Shown here: positions 1-14,077 of the stretch, in pieces
How positions within the stretch are numbered: position 1 is the stretch's first letter
How the letters are laid out: the number at the start of each line of letters is the position of its first letter
DNA from: Sphingopyxis sp. RIFCSPHIGHO2_12_FULL_65_19
Lineage (GTDB): Bacteria; Pseudomonadota; Alphaproteobacteria; Sphingomonadales; Sphingomonadaceae
DNA: 64,000 bases
Assembly: GCF_001830555.1 (NCBI RefSeq)
Contig: NZ_MIAM01000049.1
Coordinates: 153,997 to 217,996 of the forward strand
Direction of reading: 5' to 3'
Program-made: the position numbers and the translations under genes
The notes under the pieces: model-generated
Databases searched by the model: none
What the model was told of the DNA's origin: nothing
Seen by the model: the letters and a program-made list of their open reading frames with translations, nothing else

Positions 1-813
1 GAAGCCGCGCGGAGTCTTGTAGTAGTCGTGATAGTCGACAAGAAACTGCGCCTCGCCGCCCTTCAGTTCATTCATGGGCGGGCCATAACCAGGCATCCCC
101 TTTTCAGCATCCTCCCAGCGTTGACGGCCGAGCTGCTCAAGGGTCGCTGTACGCTGCTCCAGCGTCACGCTGTCGTTGTAGCCCTTCGACATGACGCGGG
201 TCATGTCGTACATCGTGCTGACGGCCACAGCCTTGACCCGCTTGTCGACCGCCACGGCGTTGAGCGCCATCCCGCCCCAGCCGCAGATGCCGAGGATACC
301 GAGCCGCTCGCGGTCTACCGAATCGTGGGTCCCGAGATAGTCGATCGCCGCACTGAAATCCTCGGTGTTGATGTCGGGCGATGCGACATTGCGGGGCGCG
401 CCGCCGCTTTCGCCGGTGTAAGATGGATCGAAGGCCAAAGTGACAAAGCCACGCTCAGCGATTGTCTGGGCATAGAGGCCCGAGGATTGCTCCTTCACCG
501 CGCCGAACGGGCCACCGACAGCGATGGCGGGCAGAAGGCGATCACCTCGGTTCTTAGGCAGATAGAGATCGCCGACGAGGGTGATGCCGTAACGATTGGC
601 GAAGGTGACCTTCTGGTGATCGACCTTGTCGCTCTTGGGGAAAACTTTGTCCCAGGTCTGGGTGAGTTGCACAGGTGCTCCATTGGGTTGGCTCGGTTCA
701 GTTTGCGCCAGCGCTGGCTGGACGATGGCGAAAAGCGCAGAGATCGCCAGCAGGCCGCCTCGCATCAGGTTTCGGCCCGCCAGCACCGGGCCATTGATCT
801 GGGAAAGTTTCAT
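1..813 (-). CDS. Secreted alpha/beta hydrolase (dienelactone-hydrolase-like), 3' end beyond window
   Basis: Minus-strand translation from ATG at 813: MKLSQINGPVLAGRNLMRGGLLAISALFAIVQPALAQ... signal peptide, then ...LAFDPSYTGESGG...GILGICGWGGMALNAVAVD (nucleophile elbow-like GICGWGG). Runs off left edge. Confidence 0.75.
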   Translation of the reverse strand, partial: MKLSQINGPVLAGRNLMRGGLLAISALFAIVQPALAQTEPSQPNGAPVQLTQTWDKVFPKSDKVDHQKVTFANRYGITLVGDLYLPKNRGDRLLPAIAVGGPFGAVKEQSSGLYAQTIAERGFVTLAFDPSYTGESGGAPRNVASPDINTEDFSAAIDYLGTHDSVDRERLGILGICGWGGMALNAVAVDKRVKAVAVSTMYDMTRVMSKGYNDSVTLEQRTATLEQLGRQRWEDAEKGMPGYGPPMNELKGGEAQFLVDYHDYYKTPRGF

Positions 814-828
814 GCGTTTTCTCCGGTT

Positions 829-2085
829 TCAGGAAGCCGCAGTGGCGGCGTTGGGTTGAGCAGCCCGATCGATTGCAGCCTGCGAAGACCGCGCGGCGAG
901 GACCGCGACAAGCGAGGATGACATGAGCAGCGCTGCGCTTGCGAGGAAGGTGGCCTGGTAGCCCCAGGCGTCGAACAACATTCCGCCGAATGCGGCGCCA
1001 AGAGTGATCGCCAGTTGGACCACCGCAACCATGAGCCCGCCGCCGGCCTCTGCTTCATCGGGCAACGCTCTGCTCACCCAGGTCCACCATGCGACGGGGG
1101 CAGCCGTGCCGACCAGACCCCACATCATAAGCAGGATGGCGACGCCAAGGGTGGAGGCGCCAGCGGCGACAAGCCCGCCGGCGATTGCGGCCATCGCGAG
1201 CGGCATCGAAATCAGCAGTCCGTAAAGCGACTGCTTGAGCGCGATCCCGATGGCATAAGTTCCGGCGAGGCCTGCCACACCGAGGCCAAGCAGCATCAGC
1301 GACAGGGTGGTCACATCGACCGCGGTGACGGTCTCCAGGAACGGCCGCAGGTAGGTAAAGAGCGCGAACTGGCCCATGAAGAAGAGCGCGACCGCGAGCA
1401 TGCCGAGCGGCACTTGCGGGCGACGAAGAACTTTGAAAGCCGCAACGCCGCTCGCCCGCTCGCGGCTCGGCATGCTCGGAAGGGTCATGAACTGCCAGGC
1501 GAGCGTGACCGCGGCGAGCGGGACGACGCAGAAGAACGCACCGCGCCATCCGATATATTGCCCCAGATAGCTGCCCAGTGGCGCCGCGATCGTCGTGGCA
1601 AGCGCATTGCCGCCGTTGAGCAACGCCAGCGCGCGCGGCACGGCATCCTTCGATACCAGCCGCATGACGGTTGCGGTCGACATCGACCAGAACCCGCCAA
1701 TCACCACGCCGAGCAGCGCCCGGCCCACCATGAAAATCTCATAATTGGGCGCGAACGCGACAATCGCGCCCGAAACGATCATCAAGGCTGTGAGGGCCAA
1801 CAGAAGAGCGCGTCGATCAAGGCCTCGCGTGGCCGAAGCGACGAAGAGGCTGGTGACCACGGCAAAGATACCTGAAACCGCGATCGCCTGCCCTGCCTGG
1901 CCTTCGGTCACCGCCAGGCCGGATGCTATCGGTGTTAGGAGGCTGACCGGCATGAACTCTGACGCGATCAGCGTCGACACGCAGAGGGTCAGCGCGAACA
2001 CCGCTGTCCAGCCACCAGCTACGGAGGGCTCTATCGCGGGTTCTCGGGCGTGGATCTGGGAGCGGGTCGTTTCCATGCCCCCCAT
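829..2085 (-). CDS. MFS transporter (AraJ/sugar-efflux-like)
   Basis: 418 aa ORF with 12-TM MFS character (GRALLGVVIGGFWSMSTATVMRLV); divergent from a LysR gene. Confidence 0.85.
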   Translation of the reverse strand: MGGMETTRSQIHAREPAIEPSVAGGWTAVFALTLCVSTLIASEFMPVSLLTPIASGLAVTEGQAGQAIAVSGIFAVVTSLFVASATRGLDRRALLLALTALMIVSGAIVAFAPNYEIFMVGRALLGVVIGGFWSMSTATVMRLVSKDAVPRALALLNGGNALATTIAAPLGSYLGQYIGWRGAFFCVVPLAAVTLAWQFMTLPSMPSRERASGVAAFKVLRRPQVPLGMLAVALFFMGQFALFTYLRPFLETVTAVDVTTLSLMLLGLGVAGLAGTYAIGIALKQSLYGLLISMPLAMAAIAGGLVAAGASTLGVAILLMMWGLVGTAAPVAWWTWVSRALPDEAEAGGGLMVAVVQLAITLGAAFGGMLFDAWGYQATFLASAALLMSSSLVAVLAARSSQAAIDRAAQPNAATAAS

Positions 2086-2151
2086 TTAGGCCATCTACAT
2101 CATGCGGATTACCCGCTATGATCGGCATGCGGCTGTGAGCAGGATTCAACA

Positions 2152-3045
2152 ATGCAACGCGAAACCATGTCCGATCTTGTGGCCTTTCTGGCCGTGGCGC
2201 GCGAGCGAAGCTTCACGCGTGCGGCCGCCAAGCTAGGTGTCTCACCGTCTGCCCTCAGCCATACGATCCGCAAGCTGGAAGAGCGGCTCGGCGTGCGCCT
2301 GCTCACGCGGACCAGCCGAAGCGTCTCGACCACAGAGCCGGGCGAGCGGCTGCTGGAACGCGTCGGTCCCCGCTTCGACGAAGTCGCCGACGAGCTCGCA
2401 GCGCTGACCGAGCTCCGCGACAAACCAGCAGGGACATTGCGCATCACGACCGGTGACCAGCCAGCCGAGAGCATCCTGTTGCCCGCCCTAGTGAAGTTGC
2501 TGCCACTCTATCCGGACCTCATAGTCGATTTGACGGTCGATAATGGTTTTGTGGACATCGTTGCCGATCGCTTCGACGCCGGCGTTCGGCTCGGTGAAAC
2601 GCTCGCCCAGGACATGGTCGCGGTACGCATCGGTCCCGACATGCAAATGGCGATCGCCGGATCACCGGGATATTTGGCGACCCATGGATTGCCGCAAACG
2701 CCCGACGACCTTGCCAACCACAACTGCATCAATCTCCGGCACCAGGCCAAAGGGGGGATTTCGGTCTGGGATTTGGAGAAAGAGGGTCGCGCCGTGAACG
2801 TGCGCGTCGAGGGGCAGCTGGTCGTGAACGACATCGCCATCGTCCGCCAGGCTGCGGTCGATGGTCTCGGCTTATGCTACCTGCCTCGCGACTACGTGCA
2901 GACTCACTTAGACGCCGGCGAGCTTGCGCCCGTGTTAGAAGATTGGTGCCCACCGTTCCCCGGCTATCATCTCTACTATCCGAGCCGCCGCCAGCAATCG
3001 CCTGCCTTGGCGGCGTTCGTGGCCGCCGTTCGATATCGAAGCTGA
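2152..3045 (+). CDS. LysR family transcriptional regulator
   Basis: N-terminal wHTH MSDLVAFLAVARERSFTRAAAKLGVSPSALSHTIRKLEERLGVRLLTRTSRSVSTT. Confidence 0.93.
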   Translation: MQRETMSDLVAFLAVARERSFTRAAAKLGVSPSALSHTIRKLEERLGVRLLTRTSRSVSTTEPGERLLERVGPRFDEVADELAALTELRDKPAGTLRITTGDQPAESILLPALVKLLPLYPDLIVDLTVDNGFVDIVADRFDAGVRLGETLAQDMVAVRIGPDMQMAIAGSPGYLATHGLPQTPDDLANHNCINLRHQAKGGISVWDLEKEGRAVNVRVEGQLVVNDIAIVRQAAVDGLGLCYLPRDYVQTHLDAGELAPVLEDWCPPFPGYHLYYPSRRQQSPALAAFVAAVRYRS

Positions 3046-3260
3046 GGCAAATTCAGGTCTCATCAGCGAATTGTAGCGCATCATTTTTTCAAGCTTCGAC
3101 CGACGGCCGAATTCTCGACAGTTTTGGCCGTTAGGAGACATTCCGCTTTGCGGCGCGGACCGGGCTGTTCCGGACATTCCGACTTTCAAATCGCCGCTGC
3201 TTGTCAATCGCTACGCCCGCGATTACACGCTTACCGGTGCCGAACTCGCTCGCTCTTGCA

Positions 3261-3668
3261 ATGGACCGCCTGATTGCCACGCTCTGCGTTGCGCTTATGC
3301 TGTTCTATGCGGCGACCGTTCCGGCCAAAGCGGCCAATCAAATCCAGCACGCGCCGGGACTGATGCTCGCGCACGATCATGATGCCCCGGCCAGTTTCTC
3401 GGTCGATACCGTCCACGATTACCAGGACGCGCATGCCGAGCATCATGAAGACACCTCAGATAGCGAGGACGAGCCCGGCGATCGCGCCGGCGGCGGTCAT
3501 CATCACCATGGCGACAGCGGCCCTAATCTGCTCGTCCCCGAAGCCGCCGCAGGCCAGGCCACGATTTCGCCCGCCAGCCTTCACCAGGTCTTTCGAGAAC
3601 GACATATCGTCGGGCTGCGATTGCCCGGACCCGAGCGGCCACCCAGAAGCACCTCGCTGAACGCCTAG
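3261..3668 (+). CDS. Small secreted His/acid-rich protein, putative periplasmic metal-binding protein upstream of czc operon
   Basis: Signal peptide MDRLIATLCVALMLFYAATVPAKAA followed by HDHD, HAEHHEDTSDSEDE and GGGHHHHGDS clusters; immediately upstream of the TolC/CzcC gene. ORF track start is 3201; ATG at 3261 fits the signal peptide. Confidence 0.6.
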   Translation: MDRLIATLCVALMLFYAATVPAKAANQIQHAPGLMLAHDHDAPASFSVDTVHDYQDAHAEHHEDTSDSEDEPGDRAGGGHHHHGDSGPNLLVPEAAAGQATISPASLHQVFRERHIVGLRLPGPERPPRSTSLNA

Positions 3669-3729
3669 ACGCCGCGTCACCTGAGTGGCGCGGGGATGTT
3701 CCCACGCCTTTCAGCGAGGCCGCTATCTC

Positions 3730-5009
3730 ATGTTTTCCTTTCCTCGTGCGCGCTCCGGCGCGCTTGCCGCGCGTAGAGCCATGCTCTGCGGGGCGGTCCT
3801 GCTCGTTTTCACAGCGCAGTCCGCATCGGCGCAAACTCTAGGCCTCGACGAAGCGCTTTCGCGGGTCGCGACGAGCGATCCCGCTATCGCTGCCAATGCC
3901 GCGCGCCTCGAAGCCGCCGACGCCGCGATATTGCAGGCCGATATCCGTCCGCGCGATGTGGTCGGGGTCGACTTCGAGGATTTCGCCGGGACCGGACCCT
4001 ATTCGCCGCTGAACCGGTCGCAGGCGACCGGCTGGTATGAGCGGACGTGGGAACGCGGCGGCAAGCGCGAGGCGCGCATTGGCGCGGCGCGGGCCGACAT
4101 TGCCATCGTCGGGGCGCAAAACCGCGTCCGCCTGCTCGATCGCCTGGCGCGCGTGCAGGCGGCATGGGTCGAGTCGCTGGCCGCCGAAGCCGCGATCCCC
4201 GTCGCCGAAGCGCGGCTTGCCGATCTCCAGCGTGTCGAGCTCGATGTGGTGAAGCGCGTCACCGGCGCGCTCGATCCCTGGTTCGCGGCCGAGCGCGCGC
4301 GGACCAATGTCGCGCAGGCTGAAATCGCACTTGAGCAGGCGCGCGAAAGTGCACGGAACGCGCGCAATAATCTCGCGGCATGGTGGGGTGGAAGCGGCGA
4401 CTTCAAGCTCGACCCCGCCATTTTCGAGACGCTCGATCTCGCCGTGCCGCCCAAGGAAAATTCGGCCGACGTCGCGATCCTCGCGGCCGAACTCGCGGCC
4501 GCCGACGCCAAGGTGAGGCTCGCCGAGACCGGCAATGTCGCCGATCCGAGCGGGCGGGTCGGCCTTCGCCACTTCGGCGAAGGCAATGACCTCGCCATCA
4601 TGGTCGGGGGCTCGATCCCGCTCGGCACCAAAAATGCCAATCGCGGCAATGTGACGCGGGCGCAGGCCGAGAAGCGCGCCATCGAAGCCGATGTCGCAGT
4701 GACGCGGGTCGAGATCGAGCGCGAGATCGGCAAGATTGTCGCGGATCGGCAGCTCATTGCGTCCGAGGTCAAGCGCATCGATGCCGAAGTGCTGCCCAGC
4801 GCGACGCGCGCGGTGCGGCTGATTCGCGACGGGCTGGCGCGCGGCGGCACGGCTTTCACCTTCCTCGAATTTTCGCAAGCGCAGGCCGCGGTGTCCGACG
4901 CGCGAGCACGGCGGATCGAGCTGCTGCGCCGCTTTCACCTTCTGGGCGTTCGGCTCGACCGTTTGACCGGCCGCCACACACCCCTGCTTGCCAACATGGA
5001 GACGACACG

Positions 5010-5013
<4 letters not shown>
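3730..5013 (+). CDS. czcC: TolC family outer-membrane component of heavy-metal RND efflux (CzcC-like)
   Basis: Signal peptide ending SASAQ, TolC-like heptad-rich domain; overlaps downstream CzcB gene (ATGA). Confidence 0.85.
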
Positions 5014-9480
<4,467 letters not shown>

Positions 9481-9486
9481 CCGCTC

Positions 9487-9515
9487 GCCCCGCGCATCAT
9501 TGCGGTGCGCGGGGC
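9487..9515. terminator. Intercistronic GC-rich hairpin between czcA and hupE-like gene
   Basis: GCCCCGCGCA-N9-TGCGCGGGGC perfect 10-bp arms; no clear T-run, so attenuator/RNA-processing element is as likely as terminator. Confidence 0.5.
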
Positions 9516-9540
9516 ACCCATAACCAAGGAGAATATCCGC

Positions 9541-10263
9541 ATGTTCATTCGAACGACCGCACCGCCGGGAACCAATATTCAGAGGCTCCTACTTGCGCTC
9601 AGCCTGATCCTTCTCACCCTCGCCGCAGGCGCCGAAGCGTTGGCGCATAACGTCGCCGAGGGCGACAAAGGCTATATCCAGGAAAGCAGCGGCGTCCTGT
9701 TCTGGCCCTTCGTCTATCTCGGCGCCAAGCATATGGTCACCGGCTACGACCATCTGCTGTTCCTGTTCGGTGTCATCTTCTTCCTCTACCGGATGAAGGA
9801 CATCGGTCTTTATGTAACGCTGTTCGCGATCGGCCATTCGACAACGATGCTGTTCGGCGTGCTCACCGGGATCAGCGCCAACGCCTATATCATCGACGCG
9901 ATAATCGGCCTGTCGGTCGTCTATAAGGCGCTCGATAATCTCGGCGCGTTCCAGAGATGGTTCGGTTTTCAGCCGAATACCAAGGCGGCGACATTGGTCT
10001 TCGGTTTCTTTCACGGCTTTGGCCTCGCGACCAAGATCATCGAGTTCGAGATTGCGCAGGACGGCCTGATCGCAAACCTGCTCGCCTTCAACATCGGGGT
10101 CGAGATCGGGCAGTTGCTCGCGCTTGGCGCGATCCTCATCTTCATGGGCTTCTGGCGCCGGACGCCGAGTTTCATCCGCCACGCCTTCGCCGTCAATGTG
10201 CTGCTGATGACCGCAGGCTTCGTCCTCGTCGGCTACCAGCTTGCCGGCTACGCCATCAGCTAA
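9541..10263 (+). CDS. HupE/UreJ-like membrane protein
   Basis: Multi-TM; FVYLGAKHMVTGYDHLLFLFGVIFFLYRMKDIGLYVTLFAIGHSTTMLFG is the characteristic HupE/UreJ segment. Confidence 0.8.
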   Translation: MFIRTTAPPGTNIQRLLLALSLILLTLAAGAEALAHNVAEGDKGYIQESSGVLFWPFVYLGAKHMVTGYDHLLFLFGVIFFLYRMKDIGLYVTLFAIGHSTTMLFGVLTGISANAYIIDAIIGLSVVYKALDNLGAFQRWFGFQPNTKAATLVFGFFHGFGLATKIIEFEIAQDGLIANLLAFNIGVEIGQLLALGAILIFMGFWRRTPSFIRHAFAVNVLLMTAGFVLVGYQLAGYAIS

Positions 10264-10280
10264 TCCAAAGGAAATCCATT

Positions 10281-10895
10281 ATGTTCAACAGCCAGAAACC
10301 CCAAATCGAAGACTTGCCAACCAGCCGTCAACTATTGCGCGCGACCGCAATTGCAATCGTCGCAGCAGGCGCGATCCTCGTCGCGGTCGTGCTCCCCAGC
10401 GAATATGCGGTCGATCCGACGGGCGTCGGCCGCCAGCTTGGCCTTACCCAGATGGGCGAGATCAAGGCCCAGCTTGCCGAGGAAGCCGCAGCCGATGCCG
10501 CTGCCGGCGCCGCGCCCGCTGCCCCGGTTTCACAGACAGCACCCGCAGAGGTTGCGGCGGTGGGCGCAGCGGCCGCTACCCGCTCGGACACGATGAAACT
10601 GACCCTTGCGCCGGGCCAGGGCGCCGAGATCAAGGCGACGATGGCCAAAGGCGCACGCGTGAACTTCAACTGGTCGGTCGAAGGCGGCCAGGTCAATTTC
10701 GACACCCACGCCGATGCGCCCGGCATCGCATATCACGGCTATGGCAAGGGCACGGATACCGCCGGTGAGTCCGGCGAACTTGTTGCTGCCTTCGACGGCA
10801 AACACGGCTGGTTCTGGCGCAACCGATCGGACGGGCCGGTGACGATTACGCTGCGCACCGACGGCGCCTATAGCGACCTGCGCCGCGTCGTCTGA
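10281..10895 (+). CDS. Transmembrane anchor protein, metal-island associated
   Basis: One N-terminal TM (AIAIVAAGAILVAVVLPSEYAVDPTGVGRQLGLTQMGEI), C-terminal soluble domain; sits between hupE-like and MFS genes. Confidence 0.65.
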   Translation: MFNSQKPQIEDLPTSRQLLRATAIAIVAAGAILVAVVLPSEYAVDPTGVGRQLGLTQMGEIKAQLAEEAAADAAAGAAPAAPVSQTAPAEVAAVGAAAATRSDTMKLTLAPGQGAEIKATMAKGARVNFNWSVEGGQVNFDTHADAPGIAYHGYGKGTDTAGESGELVAAFDGKHGWFWRNRSDGPVTITLRTDGAYSDLRRVV

Positions 10896-10910
10896 CGAGG
10901 GGGCGACCTG

Positions 10911-10939
10911 ACCTCCAGCCGGCAGCATCCGGCCGGAGG
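10911..10939. terminator. Hairpin between anchor-protein gene and MFS gene
   Basis: CCTCC-A-GCCGG-CAGCAT-CCGGC-C-GGAGG; no T-run. Confidence 0.4.
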
Positions 10940-10959
10940 CAATTGCCGGGAATTTGATC

Positions 10960-12294
10960 ATGCTCGACGTGCTTGCCAACCGCACCTACCGCCACCTCTT
11001 CCTCGCGCAGATCATCGCGCTCGTCGGCACCGGCCTCGCGACCGTGGCGCTGGGGCTGCTCGCGTTCGAGATCGCCGGCGCAAACGCAGGCGCGGTTCTG
11101 GGAACGGCAATGGCAATCAAGATGGTCGCCTATATCGGCGTCGCACCGGTCGTCGGCGCCTATGCTAACCGTCTGCCGCGCAAGGCCTTTCTCGTCGCAA
11201 TGGACGTCGTGCGCGGTCTCGTCGCGCTCACCCTGCCCTTCGTCGATCAGGTCTGGCAGATTTACCTGCTGATTTTCATCCTCCAGTCGGCGTCGGCCGG
11301 ATTCACGCCGACCTTTCAGGCAACGATCCCCGACGTTCTTCCGGATGAAAAGGATTATACCAAGGCACTATCACTGTCACGGCTCGCCTATGACATGGAG
11401 AGTCTCGCGAGCCCGGTGCTCGCCGCCGCGCTGCTCGGCATGATGAACTTCCACTGGCTGTTCTCGGGCACCGCGATCGGCTTTGCCTGCTCGGCGCTGC
11501 TCGTGCTCTCGGTGACGCTGCCCCGCACCGTCGCGAAGACGCAGCACGGCGGGATTTACGACAAGACGACGCGCGGCACCCGCCAATATCTTAAGACGCC
11601 GCGCCTGCGCGGTCTGCTAGCCGTGACACTCGCCGCCGCCGCGGCGAGCGCGATGGTCATCGTCAACACGCCGGTGCTCGTGCGCGGCGTGCTCGGCCTC
11701 GGGCAAAGCGAGGTTGCGATCACGCTCGCGGCCTTCGGCGGCGGCTCGATGATCGCGGCGCTGCTTCTCCCCCGTCTCCTCGACCGTTTCGCCGACCGCA
11801 GCATCATGATCGCGGCGGCCGCCTTCATGACCGCCATCCTTGCCCTGCTCACGGTGGCTTGGGCCGTCACCGACCCGTCGCATCACTGGCCGATCATCCT
11901 GATAGGATGGTTCGCGCTCGGCCTCAGCTATGCGGCAAGCATCACGCCGGGGGGCCGACTGCTGCGCCGATCTTCCGGCGCCGAGGATCGCCCTGCCTTG
12001 TTCGCCGCGCAATTTGCGCTCAGCCATGTGTGCTGGCTTGTCGCCTACCCGCTTGCAGGGCAGGTCGGCGCCCGCGCCGGCATGGACGCTGCACTCGGCG
12101 CGAGCGCGGTGCTCGCGCTCGTCGGCACGCTCATCGCAATCCGGATATGGCCGCAAGGCGATCCCGACGTGCTCGCGCACCACCATGACGACCTGCCGCC
12201 CGATCACCCGCATCTCGTCGAAGGCCATGCCCAGGGCGAAGCAAAGCACGCCTATGTCATCGACGAACTGCACCCGGAGTGGCCGGGGAGATAG
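10960..12294 (+). CDS. MFS transporter, end of metal-resistance operon
   Basis: MLDVLANRTYRHLFLAQIIALVGTGLATVALGLLAFEIAG; 12-TM; C-terminal His-rich tail (HHHDDLPPDHPHLVEGHAQGEAKH). Confidence 0.85.
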   Translation: MLDVLANRTYRHLFLAQIIALVGTGLATVALGLLAFEIAGANAGAVLGTAMAIKMVAYIGVAPVVGAYANRLPRKAFLVAMDVVRGLVALTLPFVDQVWQIYLLIFILQSASAGFTPTFQATIPDVLPDEKDYTKALSLSRLAYDMESLASPVLAAALLGMMNFHWLFSGTAIGFACSALLVLSVTLPRTVAKTQHGGIYDKTTRGTRQYLKTPRLRGLLAVTLAAAAASAMVIVNTPVLVRGVLGLGQSEVAITLAAFGGGSMIAALLLPRLLDRFADRSIMIAAAAFMTAILALLTVAWAVTDPSHHWPIILIGWFALGLSYAASITPGGRLLRRSSGAEDRPALFAAQFALSHVCWLVAYPLAGQVGARAGMDAALGASAVLALVGTLIAIRIWPQGDPDVLAHHHDDLPPDHPHLVEGHAQGEAKHAYVIDELHPEWPGR

Positions 12295-12350
12295 AGGCGC
12301 CCGCTGGTTGGCCGGCGGCCATCGCGTTCAACGAACGGGCGGGCACATCC

Positions 12351-13538
12351 TCAAAGAGCGAGCAGCCAACCCCCAAGACCACCGCCGATAACGAGCGCCG
12401 GCATCACGAGCTTGCCCTTGAGCCTCCACACCAGTGCAAGCGCGACGGCGAACAGGGCCAGCGACAGCCCGAGGCTCGACGCGCGCTCGGCGGTCGACCA
12501 GCCGAGCTGGACGAGGGTCGCGGCAATGACACCGACGACCGCGGCCGCGACGCCGGCGAGCAGCCGGTGCAGCGCCGGATTCTCTACAACGGCTTCGAGC
12601 CGTTCGAAGAAGATCATCGAAAAGGCGAAAGCGGGAAGGAACATGCCCACCGTAATCGCGATTGCCCCCTCCCAGCCGCCGACGACATAGCCTGCGAAGG
12701 TTGCGAAGATGACGAGCGGCGCCGGGAGGACGCCGGCAAGCGCGACGCCATCGAGAAACGAACCATCGGAAAGCCAGCCGCGCCCGACGGTATCAGCGCG
12801 GACATAGGGGATCGCGGTATATGCACCGCCAAAGGTCAGGAGTCCGCCCTTGAGCCCGGCGATGAAGAGCGCGAGCGTCGTCGCGGGCACAACCGCGGCG
12901 CCGACGACGCCCGGATGAATCGCGTTGGTCGACGGAAGGACGAACGCCAGTACGAACGCTCCTGCCAAGACGGCGACGGCTAGCGCCTTGCGCGCAGCTA
13001 GCGAATAGATCAGCCCACCGGCGAGAAGGGGAATCCAGAAAGGCACCCCGATCATCGTCGCGGCAAAGCTTGCGCCCGCCAGCAGCCATAGCAGCCAGTC
13101 TTCGAGAATATGGCTGCCGATCCGGTGCACTGCGCGCAGGATGATCGCGAGGACGACGATCTGGATGCCGAAGAAGATGCTCGCGGTTCCGGGCTGGCCG
13201 ACGATCCAGCTGTCATAGGCCCAGGCGGCGAGCAGCATCAGGAAGAAGCCCGGCAACATGAAGCCAAGTCCGGCAAGTAGTCCGCCAATGCGTCCGCGCG
13301 CCACCATCCCGAGATGGACGCAAAGCTCATGCGCTTCCGGCCCTGGCAATATCTGCATGACCGCCAGCAGCCGGTTGAAACGCTCGGAGGAAATCCAGCG
13401 CTCCTCGTCGACCAGCGCCTGGCGCACCATCGCGATTTGCGCGACCGGTCCGCCAAAGGCGAGGCAACCGAAGCGCAGGAATTTGAGGAACAGCCGGGTC
13501 AGGCTGAGGGAAGGAGGAGAAGGTTCGAGATTCGTCAT
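12351..13538 (-). CDS. chrA: Chromate efflux transporter (long-chain CHR family)
   Basis: FLRFGCLAFGGPVAQIAMVRQALVDEERW and second-half LKGGLLTFGGAYTAIPYVRADTV: the two CHR-domain signatures. ORF track extends to 13643; ATG at 13538 preferred. Confidence 0.9.
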   Translation of the reverse strand: MTNLEPSPPSLSLTRLFLKFLRFGCLAFGGPVAQIAMVRQALVDEERWISSERFNRLLAVMQILPGPEAHELCVHLGMVARGRIGGLLAGLGFMLPGFFLMLLAAWAYDSWIVGQPGTASIFFGIQIVVLAIILRAVHRIGSHILEDWLLWLLAGASFAATMIGVPFWIPLLAGGLIYSLAARKALAVAVLAGAFVLAFVLPSTNAIHPGVVGAAVVPATTLALFIAGLKGGLLTFGGAYTAIPYVRADTVGRGWLSDGSFLDGVALAGVLPAPLVIFATFAGYVVGGWEGAIAITVGMFLPAFAFSMIFFERLEAVVENPALHRLLAGVAAAVVGVIAATLVQLGWSTAERASSLGLSLALFAVALALVWRLKGKLVMPALVIGGGLGGWLLAL

Positions 13539-13697
13539 GCCAAGCGCGCTCCCGCCGCAAATTGCGGCTAAATGGAGCGGAACTTGGGCGACGTTTGCCG
13601 CCTGACCGGGCGTCCGCGTTGGCCCGCATGGCCGCTTTATCACGCGAGCCGTCGGAGGGAAGACAGTCTTGCTATCAGGCCGGCAAAGTTCGTGTTG

Positions 13698-13753
13698 TGG
13701 CCGATTTCAGACCGTCCGCTCTTCGGGACAATAGGCAGAAAAGCGGACGTTCC
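13698..13753 (+). repeat. Dispersed intergenic hairpin repeat, copy A
   Basis: TGGCCGATTTCAGACCGTCCGCTCTTCGGGACAATAGGCAGAAAAGCGGACGTTCC; GTCCGCT...AGCGGAC arms. Confidence 0.7.
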
Positions 13754-14077
13754 TTTTGCTTTATCGCCGTACAAGCAAATCCGCCAACGTCTTGGCAATC
13801 GGCAACGGATCGTGCAACGTATTGAGCACTCCGAGCTCCCACACATATCGGATGACGGATGTACCGCTCGAGCGCTTCAGCCGCAGGCGTTAGGGGCGGC
13901 CATATAAGTCACGTGATCTGCTGAACAACAGAGCCGCGGCGATTGCCGCCGAGCCGACACCGGGCTTCTTCGAACATGCGGAGCCCGGAAAAGAGTCCTT
14001 ATGCGCCTTCCCTGGAGATGAATGCGCCGGTTCCGCTATGAGCATGAGACCGTCTTGGCGAGGGCGCTCTTTATCTG

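Noticed and set aside
28-921. 297-aa + strand ORF at the left edge
   Set aside because: Antisense to a coherent signal-peptide-bearing alpha/beta hydrolase on the minus strand; composition typical of GC-rich shadow ORFs.
3100-3180. Possible diverged copies of the dispersed repeat (CGGCCGAATTCTCGACAGTTTTGGCCGTTAGGAGACATTCCG; GGACATTCCGACTTT)
   Set aside because: Suggestive but too diverged to align confidently by eye; left for an HMM search.
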